A stretch of 41,037 bases of DNA, taken from the NCBI GenBank assembly GCA_019247695.1, contig JAFBAP010000130.1, forward strand, positions 1 to 41,037, read 5' to 3'. The position numbers were made by a program, and so were the translations under genes. Under the pieces are notes generated by a model. That model had not been told where the DNA came from. It did not search any database and was given only the letters and a program-made list of their open reading frames with translations. The DNA comes from Verrucomicrobiota bacterium. Lineage in GTDB: Bacteria; Verrucomicrobiota; Verrucomicrobiia; Chthoniobacterales; JAFAMB01. Shown one piece after another: positions 1 to 6,574 of this stretch. Within the stretch, counting starts at the first letter, position 1; the number at the start of each line of letters is the position of its first letter.

Positions 1-63
1 TGTGGCGGCGCGCCGATTAGCATCATTCGGCAATACATCGAACAGCAACAGACGCCCGATTAA
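1..63 (+). CDS. IS200/IS605-family transposase TnpA, 3' end only
   Basis: Frame 1 is open from the window edge to a TAA at 61-63 and ends in GGAPISIIRQYIEQQQTPD. This matches the usual C-terminus of the small Y1 (HUH) transposases of the IS200/IS605 family, where a Gly-Gly-Ala-Pro turn precedes the last helix (I-x-x-Y-I-E-x-Q). These enzymes move single-stranded DNA and recognise hairpins at the element ends, and a hairpin of the expected kind lies 42 bases downstream. The HUH motif and catalytic tyrosine are outside the window, so whether the enzyme is intact cannot be judged. Confidence 0.72.
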   Translation, partial: CGGAPISIIRQYIEQQQTPD

Positions 64-154
64 GCACGAACCCGGAAACGCCGTTTCAGGAGCGGCGCTA
101 TCCTTCCCCGCCATCAATGGCGGGGCTTGCCGCGCGTTCTGGTCAAAAGCTCAA
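64..154 (+). mobile_element. Right end of the IS200/IS605-type element with subterminal hairpin
   Basis: A perfect hairpin sits at 106-125: a 9-bp stem (CCCCGCCAT / ATGGCGGGG) with a 2-base loop. IS200/IS605 elements lack terminal inverted repeats and are cut beside such subterminal hairpins, usually at a short tetranucleotide. TCAA occurs at 143-146 and 151-154 and either could be the right cleavage site. The exact boundary is inference; the hairpin and its position after tnpA are seen directly. Confidence 0.55.
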
Positions 155-608
155 GAGGAAGCCTTACGCCTCGCCCGATAAAGCGCGGATCACCAGTGAT
201 TCGCCCGGACCGGTCCACGGCTCCGCAAGGGCGGCAGGGCTTTAAAGATCATTGCAGGGACCCGTGGTCTGAAACAGGCGGAGCCATGAGCGGTTGACGA
301 GGTAGGTCAGTTTCAACGGAACGAATTCCACTTCGGGTACCAGGGGCCGTTTACTGCTTTTAACAATGCTCCATGAAAGTGCGGTGACGGATGCGTAGGT
401 AATGGTGTCCATGGTCTTTTGTGACGTGCCTTCAGGGATTGGTTTCAACCATACGACGGACGGGACGCCGGTATCTGGACCGTGACCTCAAATCTTTTCC
501 GTTCGCGGCAGGTCACGCACGCAACGTTGGGCTTCGGACGGTCGGGATGGCGGCGGGTTGCGCTGTGCATGGAAAAACCATCGGCCCATCTGCTGCCGAA
601 CCGTTGAC
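155..608. other. Intergenic stretch with no confident gene
   Basis: No convincing gene is visible. A minus-strand frame at 242-448 (68 codons from a TTG, or 57 from an ATG at 412) is open. It has no recognisable domain, no clear ribosome binding site and unremarkable composition, so I do not call it as a gene. The stretch lies between the insertion-sequence end and the secreted protein at 609 and may contain remnants of older insertions. Confidence 0.4.
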
Positions 609-1121
609 ATGAGAAAAACTGTAGCTGCCGCGTTAGGCGTAGCCATAACCCTTTGCAGCCAACCCGCTCCCGCCGCGGATGATCCGAACTCCCTTCCCGA
701 GCGCCTTAAAGAAGCTGCACGCGAGGCAGGTGATGCCCTGCGCCGGGGCGCCAATGCGGTCGCAGAAGGGGCGACCCAGGCCTGGGACAAGAGCCAGGCA
801 TACCTGTCCGACGACCCCGCCACGTATCGGGCAGGCGCGGCCAACACCCTCCAGGAACTCGGCGGTGAAGTCGCCCAACTCCGGCAGCAGTCGGCCGCGG
901 TGGCTCCGGACCGCGCGTATCTGCAAACGCTGCTGGCCGCCCTCGAGCAAATGCGCCAGTACGCCGTCCAGCAACTGGCGGCGCTAAGCCCGGAGGCCAT
1001 CCATGCAGGTCGTGAAGGCAGTCGCCGGAGCTTGGACAATACGATGCACTACCTCGAAAGCCACGTCGACCTGGCGCGCTCTGAGTTGCGGGACCTTGTC
1101 GGGACACCCACGCGCCGGTGA
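609..1121 (+). CDS. Small exported helical protein of unknown function
   Basis: A 170-residue protein. I chose the ATG at 609 because it opens directly on a Sec signal peptide: MRKT, a hydrophobic core (VAAALGVAITLCS), then APAA, with cleavage likely near residue 22-23. The open frame extends upstream to 558, but those codons would bury the signal peptide. The mature part is rich in Ala, Gln, Arg and Glu and looks almost entirely alpha-helical (residues ~28-60 and ~75-165), possibly a coiled coil. No family is recognised. No strong Shine-Dalgarno is seen. It is probably periplasmic and stands alone: a repeat region follows, and the next genes run on the other strand. Confidence 0.6.
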   Translation: MRKTVAAALGVAITLCSQPAPAADDPNSLPERLKEAAREAGDALRRGANAVAEGATQAWDKSQAYLSDDPATYRAGAANTLQELGGEVAQLRQQSAAVAPDRAYLQTLLAALEQMRQYAVQQLAALSPEAIHAGREGSRRSLDNTMHYLESHVDLARSELRDLVGTPTRR

Positions 1122-1259
1122 GTGGCGGGTGGCGGGTGCGGAGCCGGTGGCCGGGGGTGATCTCCGGGTAACAAAAACCGCCCGGGACGTGACGGAGCCG
1201 GTGTATACTTGGGATAAGCCGGTACGTATTCTCGTTTTCCGCTTTCGGATCATCCCCGG

Positions 1260-1327
1260 AACCCAGCGCTCGACGTGTGTCCGGAAGGATTCGGCTTCGG
1301 CCAGGAGTTCTGCCGCCTCGGTTTCAT
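1260..1327 (-). pseudogene. Duplicated 3' fragment of the HEPN gene
   Basis: These 68 bases match 1761-1828 inside the neighbouring HEPN gene in the same orientation, with few mismatches. Translated on the minus strand they give ETEAAELLAEAESFRTHVERW, against ETEAAELLAEAESFRTYVERW in the intact gene. Nothing upstream of this segment (the N-terminal two thirds of the HEPN protein) is present. The homology stops where the interspersed repeat at 1326 begins. It is therefore a gene scrap, not a gene. Most differences are synonymous or conservative, so it derives from a functional relative rather than long drift. Confidence 0.75.
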
Positions 1328-1640
1328 ACCATTTCGATGGCCATCGAGGTAAATTTTTGTCGTCCTTCCCAGGTACCCTGCCAGGGTTAAACCTATTAAA
1401 CCGTATAAACGGCCTAGGCCCGACGGGCCGGCAGAACATAGCCCGGGGTTTACCCTGGGAAGGCGTTTCCCTCCCCCGACCGGGCCCTGAAGGGGCGGCA
1501 GAAGGTGTTGCCGGTGGGTTCTGCCGCCTTTTCAGGGCTCGATCGTGATTTTACGGTTACCCAGGGTAAACCCTGGGCTAAGTTCCCTTGGCCCTTCAGG
1601 CCATCAAACCGTCTGCCGGCCCGCCGGGCCTAAAACCGAT
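1326..1640 (+). repeat. Interspersed palindromic repeat, family R1, copy 1 (extended)
   Basis: The part at 1326-1489 aligns along its length with the reverse complement of 4710-4868 and, in its first ~85 bases, with 40953-41037. Shared landmarks in order are ATACCAT, a run near AAATTTTTGTC, CTTCCCAGG, the palindrome CCGTATAAACGG at 1401-1412, the perfect palindrome GGCCCGACGGGCC at 1417-1429, and a hairpin CCCGGGGTTTACCCTGGG at 1442-1459. This copy continues to about 1640 with a hairpin flanked by GGCAGAA/TTCTGCC and then an inverted, diverged repetition of the palindrome block. No coding capacity is seen. It resembles a REP/BIME-type or MITE-type non-autonomous repeat. Confidence 0.75.
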
Positions 1641-1719
1641 TCAACCATCTACCGAGCATCCTCCGGCGCCGGCAATCTGGAGTAGTGGTGCGCCAGACGA
1701 GCCTGTTACCGGCGCAGCA

Positions 1720-2178
1720 TCATTCGGGTGCGAGCCAGGCAAAGGCCGGATTGACCGAAGCAATCCAGCGCTCGACGTATGTTCGGAACGATTCGGCTTC
1801 GGCCAGAAGTTCTGCCGCCTCGGTCTCAGTCGCGACAAACGCAGCATCGTAGTCAATGACGTTGCGCTTACGCCGGCTCGCCTCGAAATAATCCAGGAAA
1901 CGGTCCGAGCCGGGGCCGAGCGCCAGACGGGCGGCCTCAAAATGCAATCGATGATGACCGGGAACCGCGGCGACCCGGTACCCTGAACAGGCGATGGCCA
2001 TTTTAGCGATCTGGAGAGCCGCATTGTAGGCGGTGGCGAAGCGCCGGTCGGCGGATAAGGCCGGCAGGGCGGCATCCGCCAGATCCCGGTCGATCAGCGC
2101 GCGCAGGCCATCCAGTTCCTGCTTGCCGGTCGTGTGCGGGTGGACCCTACGTTGCGCCAGCAACTGTCGCCAACTCAT
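1720..2178 (-). CDS. HEPN domain protein, probable toxin partner of the adjacent nucleotidyltransferase
   Basis: A 152-residue all-helical protein with the general look of HEPN proteins. HEPN toxins are metal-independent RNases whose active site is R-x(4-6)-H. Here R68 and H75 give R-x6-H within GYRVAAVPGHH, followed by RLHFEAARLALG, so the catalytic pair seems intact. The start ATG (2176-2178) lies inside the 3' end of the upstream nucleotidyltransferase gene (32-bp overlap), which implies translational coupling and the HEPN/MNT arrangement known from toxin-antitoxin and phage-defence modules. The tyrosine modified in the HepT R-x4-H-x-Y motif is not obvious here, so neutralisation by AMPylation as in MntA/HepT is not implied. 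Confidence 0.8.
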   Translation of the reverse strand: MSWRQLLAQRRVHPHTTGKQELDGLRALIDRDLADAALPALSADRRFATAYNAALQIAKMAIACSGYRVAAVPGHHRLHFEAARLALGPGSDRFLDYFEASRRKRNVIDYDAAFVATETEAAELLAEAESFRTYVERWIASVNPAFAWLAPE

Positions 2179-2752
2179 GTGCAGAACCTTTCAGCATCAC
2201 CCGTTCACCTTTCAGGAGGGAGGTTAGAAAATGGTCCCCGTGGCGAACTTTCCGGTAAAATTCGTCTTCGGAATAGCGCGTGACGTTAATCTCACGGCCG
2301 AATCGCCGTTCCAAGCGCTTGAGCACGGGGACTAACTCCGCAGTGGTGACCGAGCCGACCACCATCACGTCGACGTCGCTGTGCGCTCCTTCCCCACCCC
2401 GGGCCACCGATCCGTAAAGGAAGGCCCAGGTGATGCCGTGGTCAAAAGCTTTCAGCTCACCCTGCAGGGCCGGAACCAGCCCCGCGGTCTTGGCGAACAA
2501 GCTTTCCAAGTCAGCAAACGCGGGTGAGGCCGTATTGGCTCTATAATAAATCCGGCGTCCATCCTGCCTGCGCTCCAGGAGGCCGCTGCGGGTAAGGGAT
2601 TCAAGTTCCCGCTGCAAGCTGGAAGGCGAGGTATCCAGGTGGGCCGCCAGTTCGGTCAGGTACCACCATTTATCGGGCTGAAGCAGGGTGGCTGCGAGGA
2701 TGCGCCGGCGGCCGGCGGGAAAAAGCGCATTGAGAAGCGGGGAGGTACGCAT
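2147..2752 (-). CDS. HTH-nucleotidyltransferase (MNT) protein, probable antitoxin and autorepressor
   Basis: 201 residues from the ATG at 2752; an in-frame ATG at 2773 would add seven. Residues ~10-72 form an ArsR-like winged helix (YLTELAAHLDTSPSSLQREL, then GLLERRQDGRRIYYRAN). Residues ~105-180 are a minimal nucleotidyltransferase fold with G114-S115 and D126-x-D128 (GSVARGGEGAHSDVDVMVVG). The third acidic position falls in REINVTRYSEDEF, where Asn stands in place of Asp, so metal binding may be altered. I prefer the 2752 start because a promoter-like pair (TTGACG at 2785-2790, TAACAA at 2763-2768, 16-bp spacer) would begin transcription near 2756. The gene is followed by, and overlaps, the HEPN gene. 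The HTH and the upstream repeated operator suggest it represses its own promoter. Confidence 0.82.
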   Translation of the reverse strand: MRTSPLLNALFPAGRRRILAATLLQPDKWWYLTELAAHLDTSPSSLQRELESLTRSGLLERRQDGRRIYYRANTASPAFADLESLFAKTAGLVPALQGELKAFDHGITWAFLYGSVARGGEGAHSDVDVMVVGSVTTAELVPVLKRLERRFGREINVTRYSEDEFYRKVRHGDHFLTSLLKGERVMLKGSAHELATVAGAT

Positions 2753-2790
2753 TTTGCGTAGATTGTTACGCATTTATCGTAGATCGTCAA
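2746..2790 (-). promoter_or_regulatory. Promoter with tandem operator for the HEPN/MNT operon
   Basis: Two near-identical ~19-bp units lie at 2746-2764 and 2767-2785, exactly 21 bp apart, about two helical turns. Unit one contains a perfect palindrome TACGCA-TTT-TGCGTA (2746-2760); unit two has TACGCATTTATCGTA (2767-2781), a degenerate version. They overlap a TTGACG -35-like box (2785-2790) and a TAACAA -10-like box (2763-2768), read on the minus strand. This is the expected site for autorepression by the HTH-nucleotidyltransferase. The repeats are seen directly; the promoter and the binding are inference. Confidence 0.6.
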
Positions 2791-3097
2791 TTCCCGCTTC
2801 AGGCCGGCGCCGTGCGGGGCCGGTCCTGCCGGCGCGAAACGGCTGCGTCCGCCGGGAGGGTTGCGTCCTCCCCCTGCGCCACCCCGGTCAGGACGACTCA
2901 TAGCCTCCCGGCATTCACGGGGACGACCCGTGTAAAGAATTTGTCACAGAGATAAATCTTGTCTTTGCTCGCGGCAGCGGCTGAAAGTCGGGCTCAGCCT
3001 TAACCAATGCGCGATTCCGTCCCGCTGCAGATGCACCGGCGATGCCGGGGCGTTAGGGCCGGACTCCAGGGACGCGCTTCAACCGAACAACGAGAGA
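2791..3097. other. Divergent intergenic region upstream of porin 1
   Basis: No gene is visible. The first ~90 bases are GC-rich with short GCCGGC-type inverted repeats. From about 2930 the sequence turns AT-richer (TAAAGAATTTGTCACAGAGATAAATC), which is where a promoter for the porin at 3098 would be expected, but no convincing -35/-10 pair can be fixed. The last bases before the porin (CAACGAGAGAGTG) resemble the leader of porin 2 (CAACGAGAGAAG), so the two leaders appear to be related. Confidence 0.4.
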
Positions 3098-4621
3098 GTG
3101 AAGATAACATTATCCACCCGAAAGGGCCTTGCCGTGGCTGGGTTCCTAACCGCGTTGGCGGTCAGCCCCACGTTTGCGACCGATCAAGCCCTGCTTGATG
3201 CTTTGGTCCGCAAAGGCGTGTTAACCGACAAAGAAGCCCAGCAAATCGAGGCGGAGGTTTCCAAGGAACCTGCGACGCCTGCTCCTGACCTCGGGAGCAA
3301 GATCAAGCTGGGCGATTGGGTCAAGGAGCTCAAGATCTACGGCGACATCCGGCTACGTGGCCAGTACGATGTCGAGCAGCCGCAGATTCCCTCCGCCCCG
3401 CGCCAGACTGACTATCCCAACGAGTTCCAACGCTGGCGCTGGCGTTTCCGCCTGCGGCTCAACGCCGACGTGCAACTCGCCGGCGGCTGGTTTGCCGGGT
3501 TCGGCCTGCAGACGAATAATGCGTCCGATTCAGCCAATCAGACCTTTACCCAAGGATTCGACAACTACAACATCTACATCAACAAAGCCTTCATCGGTTA
3601 CAGCCCGGTTGACGGCATCACGGCGATCGCCGGCAAGCAGGCCAACCCCTTCTACACCACCGACCTGTTCTGGGACCCGGACATTTTCCCGCAAGGGCTG
3701 GTCGAGCGGATAGACTTCCACAAGCTCTTTAACCTGAGTTTCGGTGAGCCGGATTACAGTAAGGAGGGCAAAGCCCCGGTGGCTCCGCCGCCTGAGGGAC
3801 CCCGGAACGCGCTTGAGTTGTCGCTGATTGCCGGGCAGTTCATCTTCTACGACAATAACGAGTTCAACGAGGTTACGGCGGCAACCGGCAACATCAAAAA
3901 CGACGCGTACGAGTTCGAGACTCAGTTGCTGACGCGGCTGAAACTGGGCAACGGCTTCAGCGTCACGCTGGCGCCCGCCGTGTTCATCACGAATGACGCC
4001 GAAGTCGGTTCGGCCGGCAACCCGGCCATCGCGCTCAACAACACCCTGGCGTTCAACGGCACCCAGCGCGACGAACTCATCCTGCTGGCGCCTGGTGATA
4101 TCAGCTTCAAGATCGGCAAGCTGCCGGTAAAGCTGTACTGGGACTTTGCCTATAACACGAACGGCAACGACCGCTGGAACAGCGTGTACGGGCCGCTGTT
4201 CAGCGCCGTGACGTACAACGCCGCGCGTACCGCCGTGACCGGTTTCCCGGCAGCCAACCGGTGGAGTCCTTCGTTCTCGGATAACCTCGCATGGCTGATC
4301 GGGATCCAGTTCGGCCAGAACAAGAAGCAAGGTGACTGGTCGATCTTCGGCAACTTCCGCCAGATCGGTCTGACGTCGATCGATCCGAACATCAACGACT
4401 CGGATTTCGCGCTAAGCAACCTGAACATGCAAGGGTTCAAGTTCGGCCTGGCGTATAACCTGACGGACTACGCGGTGTTTGCCGTGACCGGCTACATCAC
4501 CTGGAACCTGACGGAGAACCTCTACGGCGGGGCGGCGAACACCCCGAGCAACCTGCGGGCCGGCATCGCCCAGGACACCACGGCTGACACCGTACAGGTC
4601 GACCTGAACGTGCAGTTCTGA
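3098..4621 (+). CDS. Putative outer-membrane porin, paralogue 1
   Basis: 507 residues, exported beta-barrel. Start is a GTG at 3098. A signal peptide follows, with a likely cut after A27 (PTFA/TDQ). Residues ~28-55 form a short helical segment with the K-G-(V/I)-L-(T/S)-x-K-E-A pattern reminiscent of SHOCT-like motifs. From residue ~70 (LKIYGDIRLRGQYD) alternating-residue strands rich in Tyr, Asn and Asp continue to the end, and the chain ends in Phe (DLNVQF), the usual BAM recognition feature of barrels. It closely matches the protein at 6575-8107 along its whole length, for example in the shared block GLVERIDFHKLFNLSFGE. Family knowledge assigns it as a putative porin; the substrate is unknown. 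Confidence 0.88.
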   Translation: MKITLSTRKGLAVAGFLTALAVSPTFATDQALLDALVRKGVLTDKEAQQIEAEVSKEPATPAPDLGSKIKLGDWVKELKIYGDIRLRGQYDVEQPQIPSAPRQTDYPNEFQRWRWRFRLRLNADVQLAGGWFAGFGLQTNNASDSANQTFTQGFDNYNIYINKAFIGYSPVDGITAIAGKQANPFYTTDLFWDPDIFPQGLVERIDFHKLFNLSFGEPDYSKEGKAPVAPPPEGPRNALELSLIAGQFIFYDNNEFNEVTAATGNIKNDAYEFETQLLTRLKLGNGFSVTLAPAVFITNDAEVGSAGNPAIALNNTLAFNGTQRDELILLAPGDISFKIGKLPVKLYWDFAYNTNGNDRWNSVYGPLFSAVTYNAARTAVTGFPAANRWSPSFSDNLAWLIGIQFGQNKKQGDWSIFGNFRQIGLTSIDPNINDSDFALSNLNMQGFKFGLAYNLTDYAVFAVTGYITWNLTENLYGGAANTPSNLRAGIAQDTTADTVQVDLNVQF

Positions 4622-4709
4622 CCGGAACAGGCCTTCGTGACCTGGAGGAGGCAGCAGGCGATTGCGGGCGCGCGACCCAAGGTACAGGCGTGACGCCTTA
4701 GGAGGGCTG

Positions 4710-4868
4710 GGCCGGGGGGGGAAACGCCTTCCCCGGGGTAGACCCCGGGGCTAAGGTCCCCCGGCCCTGTGGGCCTGGGCCGTTTATACGGTCTAATAGG
4801 TGTAAAGCTGACAGGGCACCTGAGAAGGAAGACAAAAATTTTGCCGCCATAGCCGTCGAGATGGTATA
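4710..4868 (-). repeat. Interspersed palindromic repeat, family R1, copy 2
   Basis: Reverse complement of the family described at 1326. Its CCGTTTATACGG palindrome lies at 4780-4791, the CCCCGGGGT hairpin at 4732-4750 and the AAATTTTTGTC landmark around 4834. The spacer palindrome differs from copy 1 in its middle bases but keeps its symmetry, as expected if the folded form matters. It fills most of the gap between porin 1 and the lipoprotein at 4926 and carries no open frame of note. Confidence 0.75.
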
Positions 4869-4925
4869 AGTGGCGAGTGACCGGGTAAACTGCTACGATC
4901 GCCCCTGGAGAGGAACGCGGTAAAA

Positions 4926-5159
4926 ATGTCTGTTTATACCCGCATGGTTCGATGGCGGTGGGCTCGGGCCGGCGGGCCATTCAAAGCCGGCCTGCTCGCT
5001 CTCGCCCTGTTTCTTCCGGCTTGCACGGGGCATCCCGATCGCGACCGGCAAGCTAACCGGGGCGACAACTCAGCACCCGCAATGGGTCCCTACACGTACA
5101 ATCCCACCGCTCGGAATTACGAACGGCCATGGCCATTCGGCCCGCTCGATGGACATTAA
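4926..5159 (+). CDS. Small lipoprotein
   Basis: 77 residues with an N-terminal basic region, a hydrophobic stretch (AGLLALALFLPAC) and a lipobox LPAC with Cys at residue 33, so signal peptidase II processing and membrane anchoring are expected. The mature part is short, polar and ends in RNYERPWPFGPLDGH. I know no family for it. A purine-rich GGAGAGG lies 12 bases before the ATG, a slightly long but plausible Shine-Dalgarno. It lies between the two porins together with two other small lipoproteins (6127, 8221), so a role at the outer membrane is a reasonable inference. Confidence 0.68.
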   Translation: MSVYTRMVRWRWARAGGPFKAGLLALALFLPACTGHPDRDRQANRGDNSAPAMGPYTYNPTARNYERPWPFGPLDGH

Positions 5160-5212
5160 AACGGATGTTGGATAGTTAGCGGATCTCCGATTCCGCGGGA
5201 TTCCGATCACTT

Positions 5213-6097
5213 CTATCGCAGCTCAGCCCGGAGGTCGAGGTCCTCGTCGTATGCGAGGCTCAGGAGCACGGTTTTCCCGGCGTGACCTTCCAGTTTGCAA
5301 TCCGCTGCAAGGCTGCGGGCAACCATGACGGAACGCTCTCCGGGCTCGTCATGGTAAATCCAGACGTCGACGGCTTTGATTTCATGAGGACCGGCGGATA
5401 ACGGCGGGCAAAGCAGGCCGGTGCTTGGCGGTTGAGTGGAGAGGTAGCCGACGGCGTGGCCATCCACGACAAGGATCATCTCAGCCCGATTGATGTAGCC
5501 CGGTGCGAGTTGCACGCGGGCGACCGGTCGCTCCGCCGCCGCAAGTTCACATCGGCGCCGGTAAAGGATCAGCCTGGCGGGCCAGTCCCGCAGCGGTAGA
5601 TCCCCGCTTTCCGCCACCCGTAATGCCCGGTCCAGGTTGGACCCGTAAAGGGGATCAAACATCTCGGGCCGTCGCAAAAAATGCGCTACCGCGGCGGAGA
5701 GCACTTGCCGGCCGCCGCGAGTGCCCTTGAGCTGCGTTGCCGCCCAACGATCGGCGGCCCCCTCATCGCGGGTGCAAAGTGCTAAGTGGCCGTATTCATG
5801 CACCAGGAAAAATCGGGACGCGCTCGGGTTGGCTGCCTCGATGGCCCGGGCTCGCTCCGGACACAAAAAGATGGCCCCGCGCGGGTAGACGAAATTAGGC
5901 TGGATCGCTACACCGATGCCGTGCCGGGTGTGGGCACAATCCCAACGGACGCGAACCCCGCTCAGTTCCGGCGGCGGCGACCAGGCGGCTTCGGGAGGGT
6001 GGAAAGGGCCTGCGACACCCTGGGCAGCCGCGCAAGCCACCAGGCTTTTCAGCACCCACGCGGTCAGGGCGGCTCTGAGGACACCTGAGCACAGCAT
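5213..6097 (-). CDS. Exported HExxH zinc metallopeptidase-like protein
   Basis: 294 residues from the ATG at 6097. A signal-like hydrophobic stretch (LTAWVLKSLVACAAA) precedes the mature protein at about residue 25-30. The zinc motif H100-E101-x-x-H104 (VHEYGHLAL) is followed by DEGAADRWAA; E112 or D116 could be the third ligand, as in gluzincin-like families where E-x-x-A-D follows the motif. The C-terminal ~110 residues look like a beta-rich accessory domain. The start region contains (ATGGC)x3 on the plus strand, giving three overlapping ATGs in different frames; only the last is in frame, with an in-frame TTG 15 bases earlier. It lies 29 bases after the lipoprotein stop at 6127, probably in one operon. 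The substrate is unknown. Confidence 0.75.
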   Translation of the reverse strand: MLCSGVLRAALTAWVLKSLVACAAAQGVAGPFHPPEAAWSPPPELSGVRVRWDCAHTRHGIGVAIQPNFVYPRGAIFLCPERARAIEAANPSASRFFLVHEYGHLALCTRDEGAADRWAATQLKGTRGGRQVLSAAVAHFLRRPEMFDPLYGSNLDRALRVAESGDLPLRDWPARLILYRRRCELAAAERPVARVQLAPGYINRAEMILVVDGHAVGYLSTQPPSTGLLCPPLSAGPHEIKAVDVWIYHDEPGERSVMVARSLAADCKLEGHAGKTVLLSLAYDEDLDLRAELR

Positions 6098-6126
6098 GGC
6101 ATGGCATGGCAAGCGCGCGGGTGCGG

Positions 6127-6306
6127 CTACCTCGCGGCGCTCGGGTCCTGAAACTCCCGAAGCGGCGCGCTATAGGGACGTGGCGTGCTTGACGCCTCCG
6201 GGCTGGTCGCCGCACTCGGATAGGTGCCGGAACGGTTGGCGCAACCCCCTGACAAGCCCAGCGTGAAGACCAAAAGGATCGCTGCCGGAAGCGTGAGTGG
6301 TTTCAT
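6127..6306 (-). CDS. Small lipoprotein (59 residues)
   Basis: Reading the minus strand from an ATG at 6306 to a TAG at 6127 gives 59 residues. The N-terminus is MKPLTLPAAILLVFTLGLSG, followed by GCAN, a clear lipoprotein signal with lipobox SGGC (Cys 22). The mature part is Ser/Pro/Ala-rich (SAATSPEASSTPRPYSAPLR) and would be a flexible tail. The gene is easy to miss because of its length. It ends 29 bases before the metallopeptidase start on the same strand, so the two are probably co-transcribed. No family is recognised. Confidence 0.62.
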   Translation of the reverse strand: MKPLTLPAAILLVFTLGLSGGCANRSGTYPSAATSPEASSTPRPYSAPLREFQDPSAAR

Positions 6307-6574
6307 GCGAAGACGTCCGAACGAATCTAAGCCGGTTGCCGTTTGCAGGTCGATCCCGAAATGGGTCGCCGGGATGCTTCATCGCATATTCGTCGGATCG
6401 GCGCAATCTGATTCATTCGTCTTGCGCAGGCGGGGCGGGAAACATTTTCGCGTTGACCCGCACGGCTCCGATACTCTACTGGTTCAGTAGCCATTTCTGA
6501 AGGCGCCGGCGGTGTTTACCCGTCCCGCAGGCGCCGGACGCCGCGGCGCCTGAACCAACGAGAGAAGAAAACCG
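6307..6574. other. Divergent promoter region between lipoprotein and porin 2
   Basis: 268 bases without a gene, between a minus-strand lipoprotein and plus-strand porin 2. AT-richer patches occur around 6378-6420, and a good ribosome binding site (AACGAGAGAAG) lies just before the porin ATG at 6575. No promoter can be fixed with confidence. Confidence 0.4.

Noticed and set aside
488-1039. Minus-strand frames opposite the small exported protein
   Set aside because: Cys/Arg/Ser-rich translations without signal or domain. The plus-strand frame has a clean signal peptide.
1003-1548. Plus-strand open frame of 181 codons through the R1 repeat
   Set aside because: It crosses the end of the exported-protein gene, the HEPN fragment (wrong strand) and the repeat. 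The translation has no protein-like features.
3530-4330. Minus-strand open frame opposite porin 1 (and a similar one at 7094-7840 opposite porin 2)
   Set aside because: Both are shadows of conserved porin codon use; their similarity to each other only reflects the paralogy of the porins.
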